From Atribacteria bacterium SCGC AAA255-G05 (GTDB lineage: Bacteria > Atribacterota > Phoenicimicrobiia > Phoenicimicrobiales > Phoenicimicrobiaceae), in contig ASPA01000054.1 in the NCBI GenBank assembly GCA_000405605.1, positions 1-15,335 of the forward strand: a stretch of 15,335 bases of DNA, read 5' to 3'. Positions within the stretch are counted from its first letter, which is position 1. Each line of letters begins with the position of its first letter. Positions 4,977-13,166 of this stretch are shown here, in pieces. The notes under the pieces are model-generated. The model had not been told where the DNA came from. It did no database searches and was given only the letters and a program-made list of their open reading frames with translations. A program made the translations under genes and the position numbers.

Positions 4977-4982
4977 TATAAT
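4977..4982 (+). promoter_or_regulatory. Candidate -10 box of the transposase promoter
   Basis: A TATAAT hexamer lies 39 bp before the start codon, inside the imperfect palindrome ATGCTA-TAATAT-TAGCAT (4973-4990). No convincing -35 box is seen at the right distance. Confidence 0.45.
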
Positions 4983-5020
4983 ATTAGCATAATAATCATC
5001 CAAGAAAGGAAACATTTATT

Positions 5021-6430
5021 ATGGCTTATCGTTATGGCAATCGTAACCAAATAAATCTCTTCCCGAAAAGCATGGAAGACTATATAGCCCCTGATGATCC
5101 GGTACGTGCCTATGATGCCTTCGTAGGAGCACTTGATTTTAGAGACTTAGGAATTACCCTTGATCCTAATAAGGTAGGTAATTCCGAATACCATCCTCAG
5201 GCTATGTTAAAACTCTTAGTCTACGGATACTCCTACGGTATCCGCAGTTCCCGAAAACTAGAAAGAGCTACCCATCACAACCTCTCCTTTATCTGGCTTA
5301 CCTCCGGGTTAAAGCCAGACCATAAGACTATCGCCGAATTCCGGAGAAAGAATAAAGAGGCTTTAGCCAATGTCTTAAAACAGTGTGCCAAAATATGTAT
5401 CAAGTTAAACCTTATCGAAGGTAATACCCTCTTTGTTGATGGTACCAAGATAAGAGCCAATGCCTCAATCGATAAAACCTGGACCAAGAAAAAAGCCCAA
5501 AAAGCTCTAAAACATATCGATGAGCGCATCTCTTACATCCTCACCCAGTGTGATACAGTAGATGAGGCCGAACAAGGTTCCTTGGTCACCATGGATGAAG
5601 AGTTAAAAGACCAAAAGACCCTAAAGTCCAAGATTAAAGGTATCCTGCAAGAATTAAAAGAAGAAGAATCCTTTAATACCACTGACCCTGAGTGTACCAG
5701 CATAAAAAAGGGAAAGAACTTTTATGCCGGCTTTAACTTCCAGAGTACAGTAGATAAAAAGAAAAGCCTCGTCTTATCTGTTGATGTGGTAAGTGAGAAT
5801 AACGACTTCAATCAGTTTGCTTCCCAGATTAATCAAGCTAACCATACCTTGGGTAAAAAGTGTGAGATAGCAGTAGCTGATTGTGGTTATGCCTCAACCG
5901 ATGATTTAGAGAAAATAGATAACCAAGGGATCAAGGTCATCGTCCCTTCTCAAAGACAAGTCACCAAGAAAGAACCTTCTTTATTTGCCAAAGAACGTTT
6001 TACTTACCAAGATGATTATTACATCTGTCCACAAGGACATAAACTAACTCCCTATCGTCTTAATAAGAAAAATAATAAAGTATATAAAATTAACCATAAG
6101 AAAATATGCCTTTCCTGTCCTCATTACGGTATCTGTACTACATCTCCCATCGGAAGAACCATCAGCCGTCTCCTGAAGGAAGAGGTAAGACAAAAGTTAG
6201 AAGCCCAATATAATGAACCTTCTTCTCAAGAGATTTACAAACTTAGAAAAGAAAAAGTTGAACTTCCCTTCGGACATATTAAACAAAATCTAAAGTTTGA
6301 TTCCTTCCTCCTAAGAGGCCTAAAAGGAGTAAAAGCTGAGGCCTCTATTATTGGCACTTGTTTTGATCTTGTTCGTATGATCACTCTCCTGGGAGTACCA
6401 GCTTTAGTCAAAGAATTAAATGCCTGTTAA
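5021..6430 (+). CDS. IS1182 family DDE transposase
   Basis: This 469-residue protein has the N-terminal DUF772 domain (about residues 15-110, including YGYSYGIRSSRKLE and KPDHKTIAEFRRKN). The DDE core follows: first Asp in LFVDGTKIRANAS, second in VADCGYAS, and Glu in KEKVELPFGHIKQN. A cysteine cluster (YICPQGHKL then CLSCPHYGIC) lies between the second Asp and the Glu, as in the family. It catalyses cut-and-paste movement of the element. The length is normal for IS1182 and the frame is unbroken, so it may be active. AAAGGA lies 12 bases before the ATG. GGGG-CCCC pairing at 6429-6447 just after the stop may form a small terminator-like hairpin. Confidence 0.95.
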   Translation: MAYRYGNRNQINLFPKSMEDYIAPDDPVRAYDAFVGALDFRDLGITLDPNKVGNSEYHPQAMLKLLVYGYSYGIRSSRKLERATHHNLSFIWLTSGLKPDHKTIAEFRRKNKEALANVLKQCAKICIKLNLIEGNTLFVDGTKIRANASIDKTWTKKKAQKALKHIDERISYILTQCDTVDEAEQGSLVTMDEELKDQKTLKSKIKGILQELKEEESFNTTDPECTSIKKGKNFYAGFNFQSTVDKKKSLVLSVDVVSENNDFNQFASQINQANHTLGKKCEIAVADCGYASTDDLEKIDNQGIKVIVPSQRQVTKKEPSLFAKERFTYQDDYYICPQGHKLTPYRLNKKNNKVYKINHKKICLSCPHYGICTTSPIGRTISRLLKEEVRQKLEAQYNEPSSQEIYKLRKEKVELPFGHIKQNLKFDSFLLRGLKGVKAEASIIGTCFDLVRMITLLGVPALVKELNAC

Positions 6431-6585
6431 GGGGATAATACCCCCTTATCTCAAGTAAAATAAGGTAATATGAGTTAAAAACAGAATAAATATAATTATT
6501 ATTCTTACATTAAGCTCAAAACCCTTAAATTTTTTTAAGATTTAAAAAAATCATTGCAAAATATAATTATTTATAACACAGCCTC

Positions 6586-6655
6586 GAAAGTGGGAATCCA
6601 GAAACGCAAGCTAACGAAAAAAGATAGATTCCCGTTTCCACGGGAATGACAGAAG
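6586..6655. repeat. Dispersed GGGAATCC palindromic repeats beside the IS
   Basis: GAAAGTGGGAATCCAG is the right half of the palindrome split by the IS. A second, complete hairpin GATTCCCGTTTCCACGGGAATGACA follows at 6630-6653. The same family occurs at 4255-4275. Between here and the plsC start lies an octamer array of AATTGGTT/AATTGGGG/AATTGGCC type (6691-6727). Confidence 0.75.
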
Positions 6656-6755
6656 TCGGTTAACTAAATTAGCTTGTATCCTGAATTTTTAATTGGTTAA
6701 TTGGGGAATTGGCCAATTGGTCAATTATTATATAAGTAAAGTTAGGATAAATTTT

Positions 6756-7370
6756 ATGTTCTATTATGTAGTAAAGGCTATTTGTTGGTTAATACTAAAA
6801 ATATTTTGGCGAATGGAAATAATAGGAATTGAAAACCTTCCCCAAAGCGGAGGTTTGATTATTGCTTCAAATCATGTAAGCTATTTAGACCCAGCTGTTT
6901 TAACTGCTTCATTAAATAGAAAAATATATTTTCTTACAAAAAAAGAAGTTTTTAAAAATAATTTTATTAGTTTTCTGCTTAAAAACATGAATGCACTTCC
7001 GATAGATAGGGAAAAGGTTGATATACTTGCTTTTAAAAAAGCCATAAATATTTTGCGAGAAGAAAAAGTATTAGGTATATTTCCGGAGGGTACACGATCA
7101 TCGAATGGAGAACTGCAAGAATTAAAATTGGGCACAATAAAAATTGCCATAAAAACGGGAGTTCCCATCTTGCCAGCGGGAATTATTGGCACTCATAAGA
7201 TATACCCCCGAGGTATAAAATTTCCTATTTTATTTAAACACAAAATAATTGTCAAATATGGTGCTCCTCAATATTTAGATAAATCAAAATCAAGAGATAA
7301 AGTATACCAAATGGAAGAATTAGGCTTATTAGGTAAAAAAATAAAGGAATTATCTACAACAAATACTTAA
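6756..7370 (+). CDS. plsC: 1-acyl-sn-glycerol-3-phosphate acyltransferase (PlsC type)
   Basis: The 204-residue enzyme transfers an acyl chain to lysophosphatidic acid to make phosphatidic acid for membrane lipids. The catalytic NHxxxxD motif is SNHVSYLDP (H40, D45), the glycerophosphate-binding motif is FPEGTRSSNG (about residues 112-121), and GVPILPAGIIG is block IV. An N-terminal hydrophobic helix (residues 2-18) would place it at the inner membrane. An earlier TTG at 6693 is in frame, but those 21 codons only translate the AATTGGNN repeat array. The ATG at 6756 has AGGA at the usual distance and gives a normal length. It is the first of four genes running in the same direction, with a 51 bp gap to the next. 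Confidence 0.9.
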   Translation: MFYYVVKAICWLILKIFWRMEIIGIENLPQSGGLIIASNHVSYLDPAVLTASLNRKIYFLTKKEVFKNNFISFLLKNMNALPIDREKVDILAFKKAINILREEKVLGIFPEGTRSSNGELQELKLGTIKIAIKTGVPILPAGIIGTHKIYPRGIKFPILFKHKIIVKYGAPQYLDKSKSRDKVYQMEELGLLGKKIKELSTTNT

Positions 7371-7421
7371 ATAATTAATGTGGTTATATAATAAAACTAT
7401 AAAAAGAAAAAAGGTGGTATT

Positions 7422-8843
7422 ATGAAAAAATATTTTATATTTATTTTAACAATACTATTAACTTTTTTGTCTGTTAACGCCATAGCGGAGACTAATTATC
7501 TTACTATTCTAACTTTTGGTGAATATGGTAACAGACCTGGTGAATTTAATTATCCGGTTTGCCTGACACTCGATAAAGATAATAATTTATATGTATCTGA
7601 TTGGGAAAATGACCGTATACAAAAATTCAACTCTAATGGAAGATTACTAAAGGTAATTCCGGAAGTAGAAGGGGAGGATGCGTTAAAACTTGATGGACCG
7701 GTAGGCTTGGCTCTGGATAGTCAGGGAAATATAATCATAGTAGAACAATTTAACAATAGAATCCATAAAATATCACCGGAAGGTAAATCCTTACAGATGA
7801 CCGGGAAAGAAGGTAATGGCACGGGTGAATTTTCTGATCCAAGAGGTATTGCCATAGATAAAGATGATAATATTTATATTGTAGATACAGGAAATAGCAG
7901 AATACAAATATTTTCTCCTACTTTCGAGTATATCAAACAATTTGGAAAAGAAGGTATGGGAGACGGTGAATTTTATTACCCAAGAGGGATTGCTTTTGAT
8001 GAGGAAGGAAATATGTATATTGCCGACACTTTCCATGACCAGGTACAGGTATTTAGCAAAGAAGGCATATTTTTAAGAAAATTTGGTGAGAGCGGAAGTG
8101 AATTTGGGCAGTTTAATGGCACAAGATATATTGCCCTTGATTCAAAAAATAATATATATATCACTGATTATAAAAACGGAAAAGTAGTAAAATATGATAA
8201 AGATAATAATTTTGAGTTAGAATTTGGTAATGAGTCGGAAAGAATTAATTTAAATTACCCGGAAGGAATTGTTATAGATGAAAGGGATTATATTTATGTT
8301 GCCGATGCCGGAAATAATAGAATTGTAAAATTTTGCGTATCCCAAATAGTTATTCACAGTAATTTGGGCGATAAATATAGCGAAGAAAAGAATTGGGGGA
8401 ATGCAATATTAGAATATGAACAGGTTATTTCTACAGATCCTTTAAATATCAATGCTCGCGAAAGAATTGCCATTGCCTTTTATGAAAACAAACAATGGGA
8501 AGAAGCTATCGAAGCTTATAACTATCTTCAAAAAGACCATCCGGATGATCAGAAAATAGAATTAAAAATTATTGATTCCCAATTTAATTTAGCTGTAGAT
8601 GATGAAAATAAACCTCTTTTTAAAAAAGCATCAGAAGAATACAAAGAGGTATTAAATATAAATCCTAATTATCCTTCAGCCAAAAAAAGATATTATTTAT
8701 CTTATGCTAAATATTTGTTTTATTCAACTTATTTTAGAGTAGCTTTTGTAGCATTAATCATATTAATATTTTTTATCATATTATTACCAAAAATAAGAAA
8801 GATGAAAAAAAGTAGTCGACATTCTAAAGGTGATAGATACTAA
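7422..8843 (+). CDS. Exported NHL six-blade propeller with TPR repeats and C-terminal membrane anchor
   Basis: The 473-residue protein begins with a signal peptide (KKYFIFILTILLTFLSVNAIAE, cleavage near residue 22). Six NHL repeats of about 47 residues follow (residues 30-310), each with a G-x-F--P-x-G-I-A-x-D core and an I-Y-V-A-D---N-R-I-Q-F end, enough to close one propeller. TPR-like helices (about 315-425, with NAILEYEQVISTDPLNINAR) come next, then one transmembrane helix (about 437-457) and a basic tail facing the cytoplasm. The topology suggests an extracytoplasmic scaffold that binds proteins or cell-surface ligands. AAGGTGG precedes the ATG. It lies 50 bp before the MEMO1-family gene, probably co-transcribed. 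No enzymatic motif is seen; partner unknown. Confidence 0.85.
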   Translation: MKKYFIFILTILLTFLSVNAIAETNYLTILTFGEYGNRPGEFNYPVCLTLDKDNNLYVSDWENDRIQKFNSNGRLLKVIPEVEGEDALKLDGPVGLALDSQGNIIIVEQFNNRIHKISPEGKSLQMTGKEGNGTGEFSDPRGIAIDKDDNIYIVDTGNSRIQIFSPTFEYIKQFGKEGMGDGEFYYPRGIAFDEEGNMYIADTFHDQVQVFSKEGIFLRKFGESGSEFGQFNGTRYIALDSKNNIYITDYKNGKVVKYDKDNNFELEFGNESERINLNYPEGIVIDERDYIYVADAGNNRIVKFCVSQIVIHSNLGDKYSEEKNWGNAILEYEQVISTDPLNINARERIAIAFYENKQWEEAIEAYNYLQKDHPDDQKIELKIIDSQFNLAVDDENKPLFKKASEEYKEVLNINPNYPSAKKRYYLSYAKYLFYSTYFRVAFVALIILIFFIILLPKIRKMKKSSRHSKGDRY

Positions 8844-8893
8844 TACTGAATGAATGAAAGTTTTTTATATATAGAAGTAGAGGAGGGGATCTT

Positions 8894-9751
8894 ATGAAAA
8901 AGCCGGAAATTAGAAAACCTACCGTTGCCGGTAGTTTTTACGAAGCTGATACAAAATCTTTGAATATACAGATTAAGAATTGTTTTTTACATAAAATAGG
9001 ACCAGGTAAACTACCCTCAACAATTATTAAGGGGGAAAGGAAAATCGTTGGCTTGATTAGCCCACATGCGGGTTATATGTATTCAGGTCCTGTTGCGGCT
9101 AACGGCTTTTACAAAATTGTCTTAGGTGGTAAACCAGACACCATAATTATATTAGGCCCTAATCATCGCGGCTTCGGGGAAGATGTTTCTATTATGGTGG
9201 AAGGAAAATGGAAAACACCTTTAGGGGAATTGGAAATTGATACAGATATTGCAGAAAAAATATTAAAAAACTCTAAAATAATTAGAAATGATCCAAAAGC
9301 TCATCAGTATGAACATTCTATAGAAGTCCAATTACCTTTTGTTCAGTATATTTTCGGCAAAAATATTAAATTTGTACCAATTTGCATGACTCGCCAGGAT
9401 ATTAATACTGATATCGAAATTGCCGAATCTATTTGTTCTTCCGTAGCCGATAAAAACATTTTAATAATTGCCAGCTCAGATTTTACCCACTATGAACCAC
9501 AAGAATATGCCGAAAACGCTGATAAACAGGCAATAAATGCCATACTTAATTTTGATTCCAAAAGACTATACGATATGATTTATCAACAAAATTTAAGTAT
9601 GTGTGGTCCTGGTCCAATTACTGTAATGCTCAATATATGCGAAATATTAGGTGCAAAAAAGGCTGAACTGCTAAAATACGCTACTTCAGGAGATATTACG
9701 GGCATGTATGATCAAGTGGTTGGTTATGCTTCATTGATAGTTTCTAAGTAA
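8894..9751 (+). CDS. amrB: MEMO1 family protein, AmmeMemoRadiSam system protein B
   Basis: The 285-residue protein spans the family's full length. It has the conserved RKPTVAGSFYEAD start, SPHAGYMYSGP (H58), LGPNHRGFG (H91), the HSIEVQLPF segment, SSDFTHYE (third His) and MCGPGP (Cys). These correspond to the metal-binding His/Cys site of human MEMO1 and to the nonheme-iron dioxygenase-like fold. In bacteria it is the B component of the AmmeMemoRadiSam set with an AMMECR1-domain protein and a radical SAM enzyme; neither is in this window. Its reaction is not established. AGGAGG lies 8 bases before the ATG. It is followed after 18 bp by the Mth938-like gene, suggesting one transcript. Identification is secure, role uncertain. 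Confidence 0.93.
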   Translation: MKKPEIRKPTVAGSFYEADTKSLNIQIKNCFLHKIGPGKLPSTIIKGERKIVGLISPHAGYMYSGPVAANGFYKIVLGGKPDTIIILGPNHRGFGEDVSIMVEGKWKTPLGELEIDTDIAEKILKNSKIIRNDPKAHQYEHSIEVQLPFVQYIFGKNIKFVPICMTRQDINTDIEIAESICSSVADKNILIIASSDFTHYEPQEYAENADKQAINAILNFDSKRLYDMIYQQNLSMCGPGPITVMLNICEILGAKKAELLKYATSGDITGMYDQVVGYASLIVSK

Positions 9752-9769
9752 AGTACAGGAAAAAATAAA

Positions 9770-10108
9770 ATGATAGAATCATATAATTTTGGAAAAATAA
9801 TAATTAATAGTAAAGAATATAATTCCGATATTATTATTTATAAAAAAAGTATCGATGATAAATGGTGGCGAAGAGAAAGCCACAATCTTCGCATTGAAGA
9901 CATAAAGAAAATCTTGGAGAATAAACCTGAAACACTAATTATCGGAACCGGATATTATGGCTTAATGAAAGTGCCCTTAGAATTAATTAAATATTTAGAA
10001 TCAAATAATATTGAAATCATCATTAAAAAAACAAAAGATGCTTGTGATGAATACAATAGGCTCTACCAAAAGAAAAATGTTGTTGCTGCTTTTCATTTGA
10101 CCTGCTAA
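9770..10108 (+). CDS. Mth938-like domain (DUF498/NDUFAF3 fold) protein
   Basis: The 112-residue protein shows the Mth938/DUF498 pattern: a Y-N-F-G-K-I-I-I-N opening, I--DKWWRRE-H-L in the middle, and the hallmark PETLIIGTGYYGLMKVP followed by a helix and the EIIIKKTKDACDEYN strand-helix. The last part (VVAAFHLTC) is the final strand. The human relative NDUFAF3 helps assemble respiratory complex I; bacterial members have no agreed function. It follows the MEMO1-family gene by 18 bp. The ribosome site is weak (ACAGGAAAA, 10 bases before the ATG), which may mean coupling to the preceding gene. It is probably the last gene of the plus-strand unit, since no gene follows for 560 bp. Confidence 0.85.
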   Translation: MIESYNFGKIIINSKEYNSDIIIYKKSIDDKWWRRESHNLRIEDIKKILENKPETLIIGTGYYGLMKVPLELIKYLESNNIEIIIKKTKDACDEYNRLYQKKNVVAAFHLTC

Positions 10109-10124
10109 ACTTTGATAGAAAGTA

Positions 10125-10151
10125 TTGACATAGTAAAAATCTTCTTATAAT
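10125..10151 (+). promoter_or_regulatory. Promoter with consensus -35 and -10 boxes but no gene after it
   Basis: TTGACA at 10125-10130 and TATAAT at 10146-10151 are both perfect, with a short 15 bp spacer. Transcription would start near 10158 and run into gene-free, hairpin-rich DNA up to the terminator at 10594. Confidence 0.55.
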
Positions 10152-10270
10152 AGTTAAGAAAACAGAAAAAATGAAGGAAATATAATAAAATCTATATTAC
10201 TTTACATAAGATATATTATAGGACGTTGTAAAATTGAAAAAAAATATAAAATTCTCCGAACATCCTATTT

Positions 10271-10321
10271 TGTCATTCCTTTCTGTCATTGCGAGCACCG
10301 CCTTTGGTGCGCGGCAATCTC
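10271..10321. repeat. Dispersed CATTGCGAGC / GCGGCAATCTC palindromic repeat
   Basis: TGTCATTGCGAGCACC and GGTGCGCGGCAATCTC flank GCCTTT, forming an interrupted hairpin. A relative in inverted orientation lies at 4284-4328 (GATTGCCGCG to CGCAACGACA) and a degenerate trace is at 2671-2686. It is an intergenic repeat, not a gene. Confidence 0.75.
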
Positions 10322-10436
10322 ATCTTCCTCTATATTCCAATATTCCCCCTTTTTCCGCCACAAAAACTATAAAAAAACTATAATTATTATAAATATTGCT
10401 ATATTTACTCTATAAATAGTAATTCATATAAAACGC

Positions 10437-10463
10437 TATAACCCTTATATAATAGGGGTTATA
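10437..10463. repeat. Isolated strong hairpin
   Basis: TATAACCCTTAT pairs with ATAGGGGTTATA (one T-G wobble) leaving an ATA loop. It lies in the gene-free stretch, downstream of the orphan promoter. Confidence 0.55.
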
Positions 10464-10593
10464 AGGATTTTAGAAAATGCTCCAGAACTGCGTATATGAA
10501 GAAATTTTGAGAGGTCGCTTATGATTATACGTATGGTATTAAAAGACCCCCCTTATATGCAAAATATGAAGATTTATTTTTTGGTGATCAGAT

Positions 10594-10626
10594 AAAAAAC
10601 CTCTACTCTTTTAAGGTAAGAGGTTT
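10594..10626 (-). terminator. Terminator of the minus-strand defence genes
   Basis: On the minus strand AAACCTCTTAC and GTAGAGGTTT pair with a one-base bulge, followed by TTTTTT. It lies about 45 bp after the stop of the nuclease-like gene. The plus strand also has a T-run (10635-10641) after the stem, so it may work in both directions. Confidence 0.75.
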
Positions 10627-10670
10627 GGTAAGTGTTTTTTTATTTTATTTGATTGATATATGATATGTCT

Positions 10671-11634
10671 TTAAAATTCCAGCCATTCTCTGTATGATAT
10701 AGCATTTTTAAAATTTTTATCTTCTTTTATATTTTTTATTATTTGCTTAATTGATTGAAATACCTCTTCCTTTCTTTTTTTTATTGTATTTTGAATTCGT
10801 ATAGATTCTTTATCTATAATTTTCAAATACTTTGGTAAATAATCTTCAGTAATAACATCAATACAATAGGTTTTTATTTCCTTTGAATAAATTGAATGAT
10901 ATTGCTTTCTAAACTGTATATGTTTAGATTTTTTTAAAATAAAATTTTTCCCCTTTAAAAAAGCAGAATATAAATCTTGTTGTAAAATTAACAAGGGATA
11001 ATAAATTTTAATTTCTATCTGCTCTTCTTCTGATTTGTCAGGCAAATAATAAGATTTAAAATCATCTTCTATTTCATAGTCAAGTGCCTTTACCAAAGAG
11101 TCAAAAGTGTTGTGTTGCTCGTCGTTATGAAATGCAATCCACCCATTTTTCTTTCGCTTTTTTTTCTTGAAAAGTACAATATTGTGTGGATATATCTCCT
11201 TTACCATAATGATGGAACTTTTTCAGTTCTAAAAAATCTGAAAAACTTATAAAAGAATCTTTATATGAAAATTTTATAGGAATACCTGATAAGGCAATGT
11301 CCTCACAAAAAAATCCATATTCATAATCATGGTAATCTCTAATAAAAAATATAGTGGGTTGTTTGTTATTTTCACATTCACATAATAAATTAATATGCAA
11401 AATATTATTAAAATCGTTTGTACCGAATATATCTTGTACACAAAGTGTTTTTATATCAATTTCTCTTGATTTCCCAGTTCCAGGACCTGGGAAAATAGTA
11501 TTTAAATCTATTACATAATAAAATCTTTCAAAAATTGGTAATATCCTCTGTTCTAAAAGATAACCAGATCTTTGAATCGCATCTCTCATTTCTTTAGGAG
11601 TAATTTTATTATTTAGTTTTCCCCTCTTAATCAT
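10671..11634 (-). pseudogene. PD-(D/E)XK nuclease-like gene, split by a one-base frameshift
   Basis: Two overlapping frames make sense only as one protein of about 320 residues. The first (from ATG 11634) has SGYLLEQRI, KSREIDIK and NLLCECENNKQPTIFF, the spacing of a restriction-type PD-(D/E)XK core. The second continues from GWIAFHNDEQHNTF to the stop at 10671. They join if one A is removed from the A8 run at 11158-11165, and the 964 bp length then becomes a whole number of codons. The run could be a sequencing error, a mutation or a slippage site that makes both products. The motif reads E-C-E where an E-x-K lysine is expected, so catalysis may be lost. The start lies 4 bp behind the channel gene with AGGAGGAAG inside that gene, so they are coupled. 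Family call is tentative. Confidence 0.6.
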
Positions 11635-11638
11635 ATAG

Positions 11639-13003
11639 TTACCTTCCTCCTGTTCTCCGAGCAAATGTATATACAAAAAGTGCCATCATTAAAGCACCGA
11701 TAAAGGCTTCTGTTCCTGCAGATACCCTTCCATAACCTTCCAGGGGGCGGAAATCTCCATATCCTAAAGTGGTGAAAGTAATAACACTAAAATACAGACA
11801 ATCTAGAAAAAAATTTGTAGTTTTACTAAGTAAATTACCTTTAAATACTATTTCTGAATCACTATTAAAAATTTCTTGTACTGTGGGACCTTCCATTTCT
11901 ATTATTTCAAGACTATTAATTCCTAAGATAGAAAAAAATATAGCAAAGAAAATGATTATAAAAATTGCAGTAAATATTACATTTTGTGGTCTTTCTCCAT
12001 ATCCATAAATAATATTAAAAAAACATGAAGATAGCCATTTTCTAAAATTATTTGTCCTTAACCAATTAAAAAATAAAATAAATTTAGATTTTTCTTCTTT
12101 AGATATTTTTCCTTCATCATTCTCCTCATCACTTTCTATATTTCTTATGAAAGAGTTAAAGGAATAAGATAATCTTTCCATGTCTTTCTCTTTTTTAAAA
12201 GCCCAGCTTTCATCATTATATCTTCCAATACTGTGAAAATTATTCTTAAGAAGTAAGTAAATTTCCTTGGCCTGAGAAAAATCTTTATTCTTTTCTTGTA
12301 GAATATGATTCTCGATTTGTTCTTTTTGAGATTTAGTATTCCCTAGTAAGGAATCGGTAAAGTCAATCAATACTCCATTATTTAAATCTAAATCCAAAAA
12401 GATATTTTCTAAGAAAGCATGTTTAAAGGAGATAATTCCTCTTCCCTTTACTTTGAGATTTAACTTATTTCCAGGAGAAAAAATAACATTACCAAAGTCA
12501 ACATCTCCCTCGAAGGTTGCACCCATAAAGTTATTTAATAGCAGGAATTTTGCCTTTCTAAAGTCGGTGTCTCCTTTGAAAGTTGCCTCCTCAAAGTAAG
12601 CATCTCCCTCGAAGGTTGCCTTCCTAAAGTCAGCATATCCCTGGAAGTCTGCACCTATAAATCTAGCATTTCCTTTGAAGGTTGCTTCAAAAAAGATAGT
12701 TTCTTTACTAAAAGCTACCCCTAGAAAGTCAACATCTCCCTGAAAGATTGCACCCCAAAAGCGGGTACTTTTAAAAACGGTATTTTTAAATTCTGTATAT
12801 CCGATAAAAATAAAATCTCTGAAGTTATAATTTTTATTTTCTTCCACAATTTTTTTAACGTATTCTTTCAATGCTTTCTTGAAATCTTCTTCTGTTTTCT
12901 CTTTTTCACTTGCATGAAAAATACAATATTTTGATTTTTTATGAGTTGGTCTACCACAATCTTTAATTGTACAAATATTCTTTTTAATTTTTTCCTTATT
13001 CAA
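11639..13003 (-). CDS. Pentapeptide-repeat potassium channel-like membrane protein
   Basis: The 454-residue protein has four parts. A small zinc motif (C11, C16, C27, H30; KDCGRP then KYCIFH) opens it. A pentapeptide-repeat region follows (about 65-205), built of F-centred units such as ATFKGNARFIGADFQG and ADFRKATFEG. A helical linker (about 225-330) comes next. Last is a two-helix ion channel: TM1 near 343-365, selectivity filter TTLGYGDFRP near 415, TM2 near 432-450. The filter is that of potassium channels. Pentapeptide solenoids of this type serve as sensor or scaffold domains. The start is TTG with AAAGGAG upstream. With the nuclease-like gene 4 bp downstream it may form a two-gene unit. 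Action by membrane depolarisation in defence is inference; ordinary ion transport is possible. Confidence 0.85.
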   Translation of the reverse strand: MNKEKIKKNICTIKDCGRPTHKKSKYCIFHASEKEKTEEDFKKALKEYVKKIVEENKNYNFRDFIFIGYTEFKNTVFKSTRFWGAIFQGDVDFLGVAFSKETIFFEATFKGNARFIGADFQGYADFRKATFEGDAYFEEATFKGDTDFRKAKFLLLNNFMGATFEGDVDFGNVIFSPGNKLNLKVKGRGIISFKHAFLENIFLDLDLNNGVLIDFTDSLLGNTKSQKEQIENHILQEKNKDFSQAKEIYLLLKNNFHSIGRYNDESWAFKKEKDMERLSYSFNSFIRNIESDEENDEGKISKEEKSKFILFFNWLRTNNFRKWLSSCFFNIIYGYGERPQNVIFTAIFIIIFFAIFFSILGINSLEIIEMEGPTVQEIFNSDSEIVFKGNLLSKTTNFFLDCLYFSVITFTTLGYGDFRPLEGYGRVSAGTEAFIGALMMALFVYTFARRTGGR

Positions 13004-13166
13004 ACTTATATATTGCTCCTTTCATTAAAAGTAATAATTTGTATTATTTGTTAATCGTTTGTAAGTCCTTTTCCCTCCCCTGCCCTTTTGGTTGATTAGG
13101 GCCATTGTTTGTATGGATTTATTTTTTATTTAAGCCTTTCTTGTGGTTTATTTTATTCTAATTCGA

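Larger units (their letters stand above)
4869..6586 (+). mobile_element. IS1182-family insertion sequence, apparently complete
   Basis: The left end is CGAGGCTGTGTCA and the right end TAACACAGCCTCG, inverted with 11 matched bases, enclosing one transposase gene. The flanks are TTCTGGATTCCCGCTTC and GAAAGTGGGAATCCAGAA, the two halves of a dispersed GGATTCCCGC-type palindrome, so the element landed in the hairpin loop. No clear target duplication is seen. Preference for palindromic targets is known for several IS1182-group elements. An AT-rich inverted repeat (6528-6552) lies near the right end. Confidence 0.9.
10109..10670. other. 562 bp stretch without a recognisable gene
   Basis: It holds a promoter-like pair (10125-10151), a GATTGCCGCG/CATTGCGAGC repeat (10271-10321), a strong hairpin with TATAACCC/GGGTTATA arms and further inner pairing (10437-10463), and a terminator (10594-10626). 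No frame above about 30 codons has a ribosome site. It could encode a small RNA or be a decayed junction between the housekeeping and defence regions. Confidence 0.5.

Noticed and set aside
5275..5529. Open frame antisense to the transposase
   Set aside because: No family resemblance or ribosome site; it mirrors the conserved transposase frame.
6693..6755. N-terminal extension of PlsC from a TTG start
   Set aside because: The 21 codons only translate an AATTGGNN repeat array and have no good ribosome site; ATG 6756 gives the normal family length.
7791..8164. Two open frames antisense to the NHL repeats
   Set aside because: They are shadows of a low-complexity repeat gene and have no ribosome sites.
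10109..10670. Riboswitch or tRNA in the gene-free stretch
   Set aside because: No tRNA cloverleaf or known aptamer core was recognised, and the gene on the right reads toward the stretch rather than out of it.
11635..11676. Earlier TTG start for the nuclease-like gene
   Set aside because: It would lie inside the end of the channel gene; ATG 11634 has AGGAGGAAG at the right distance.
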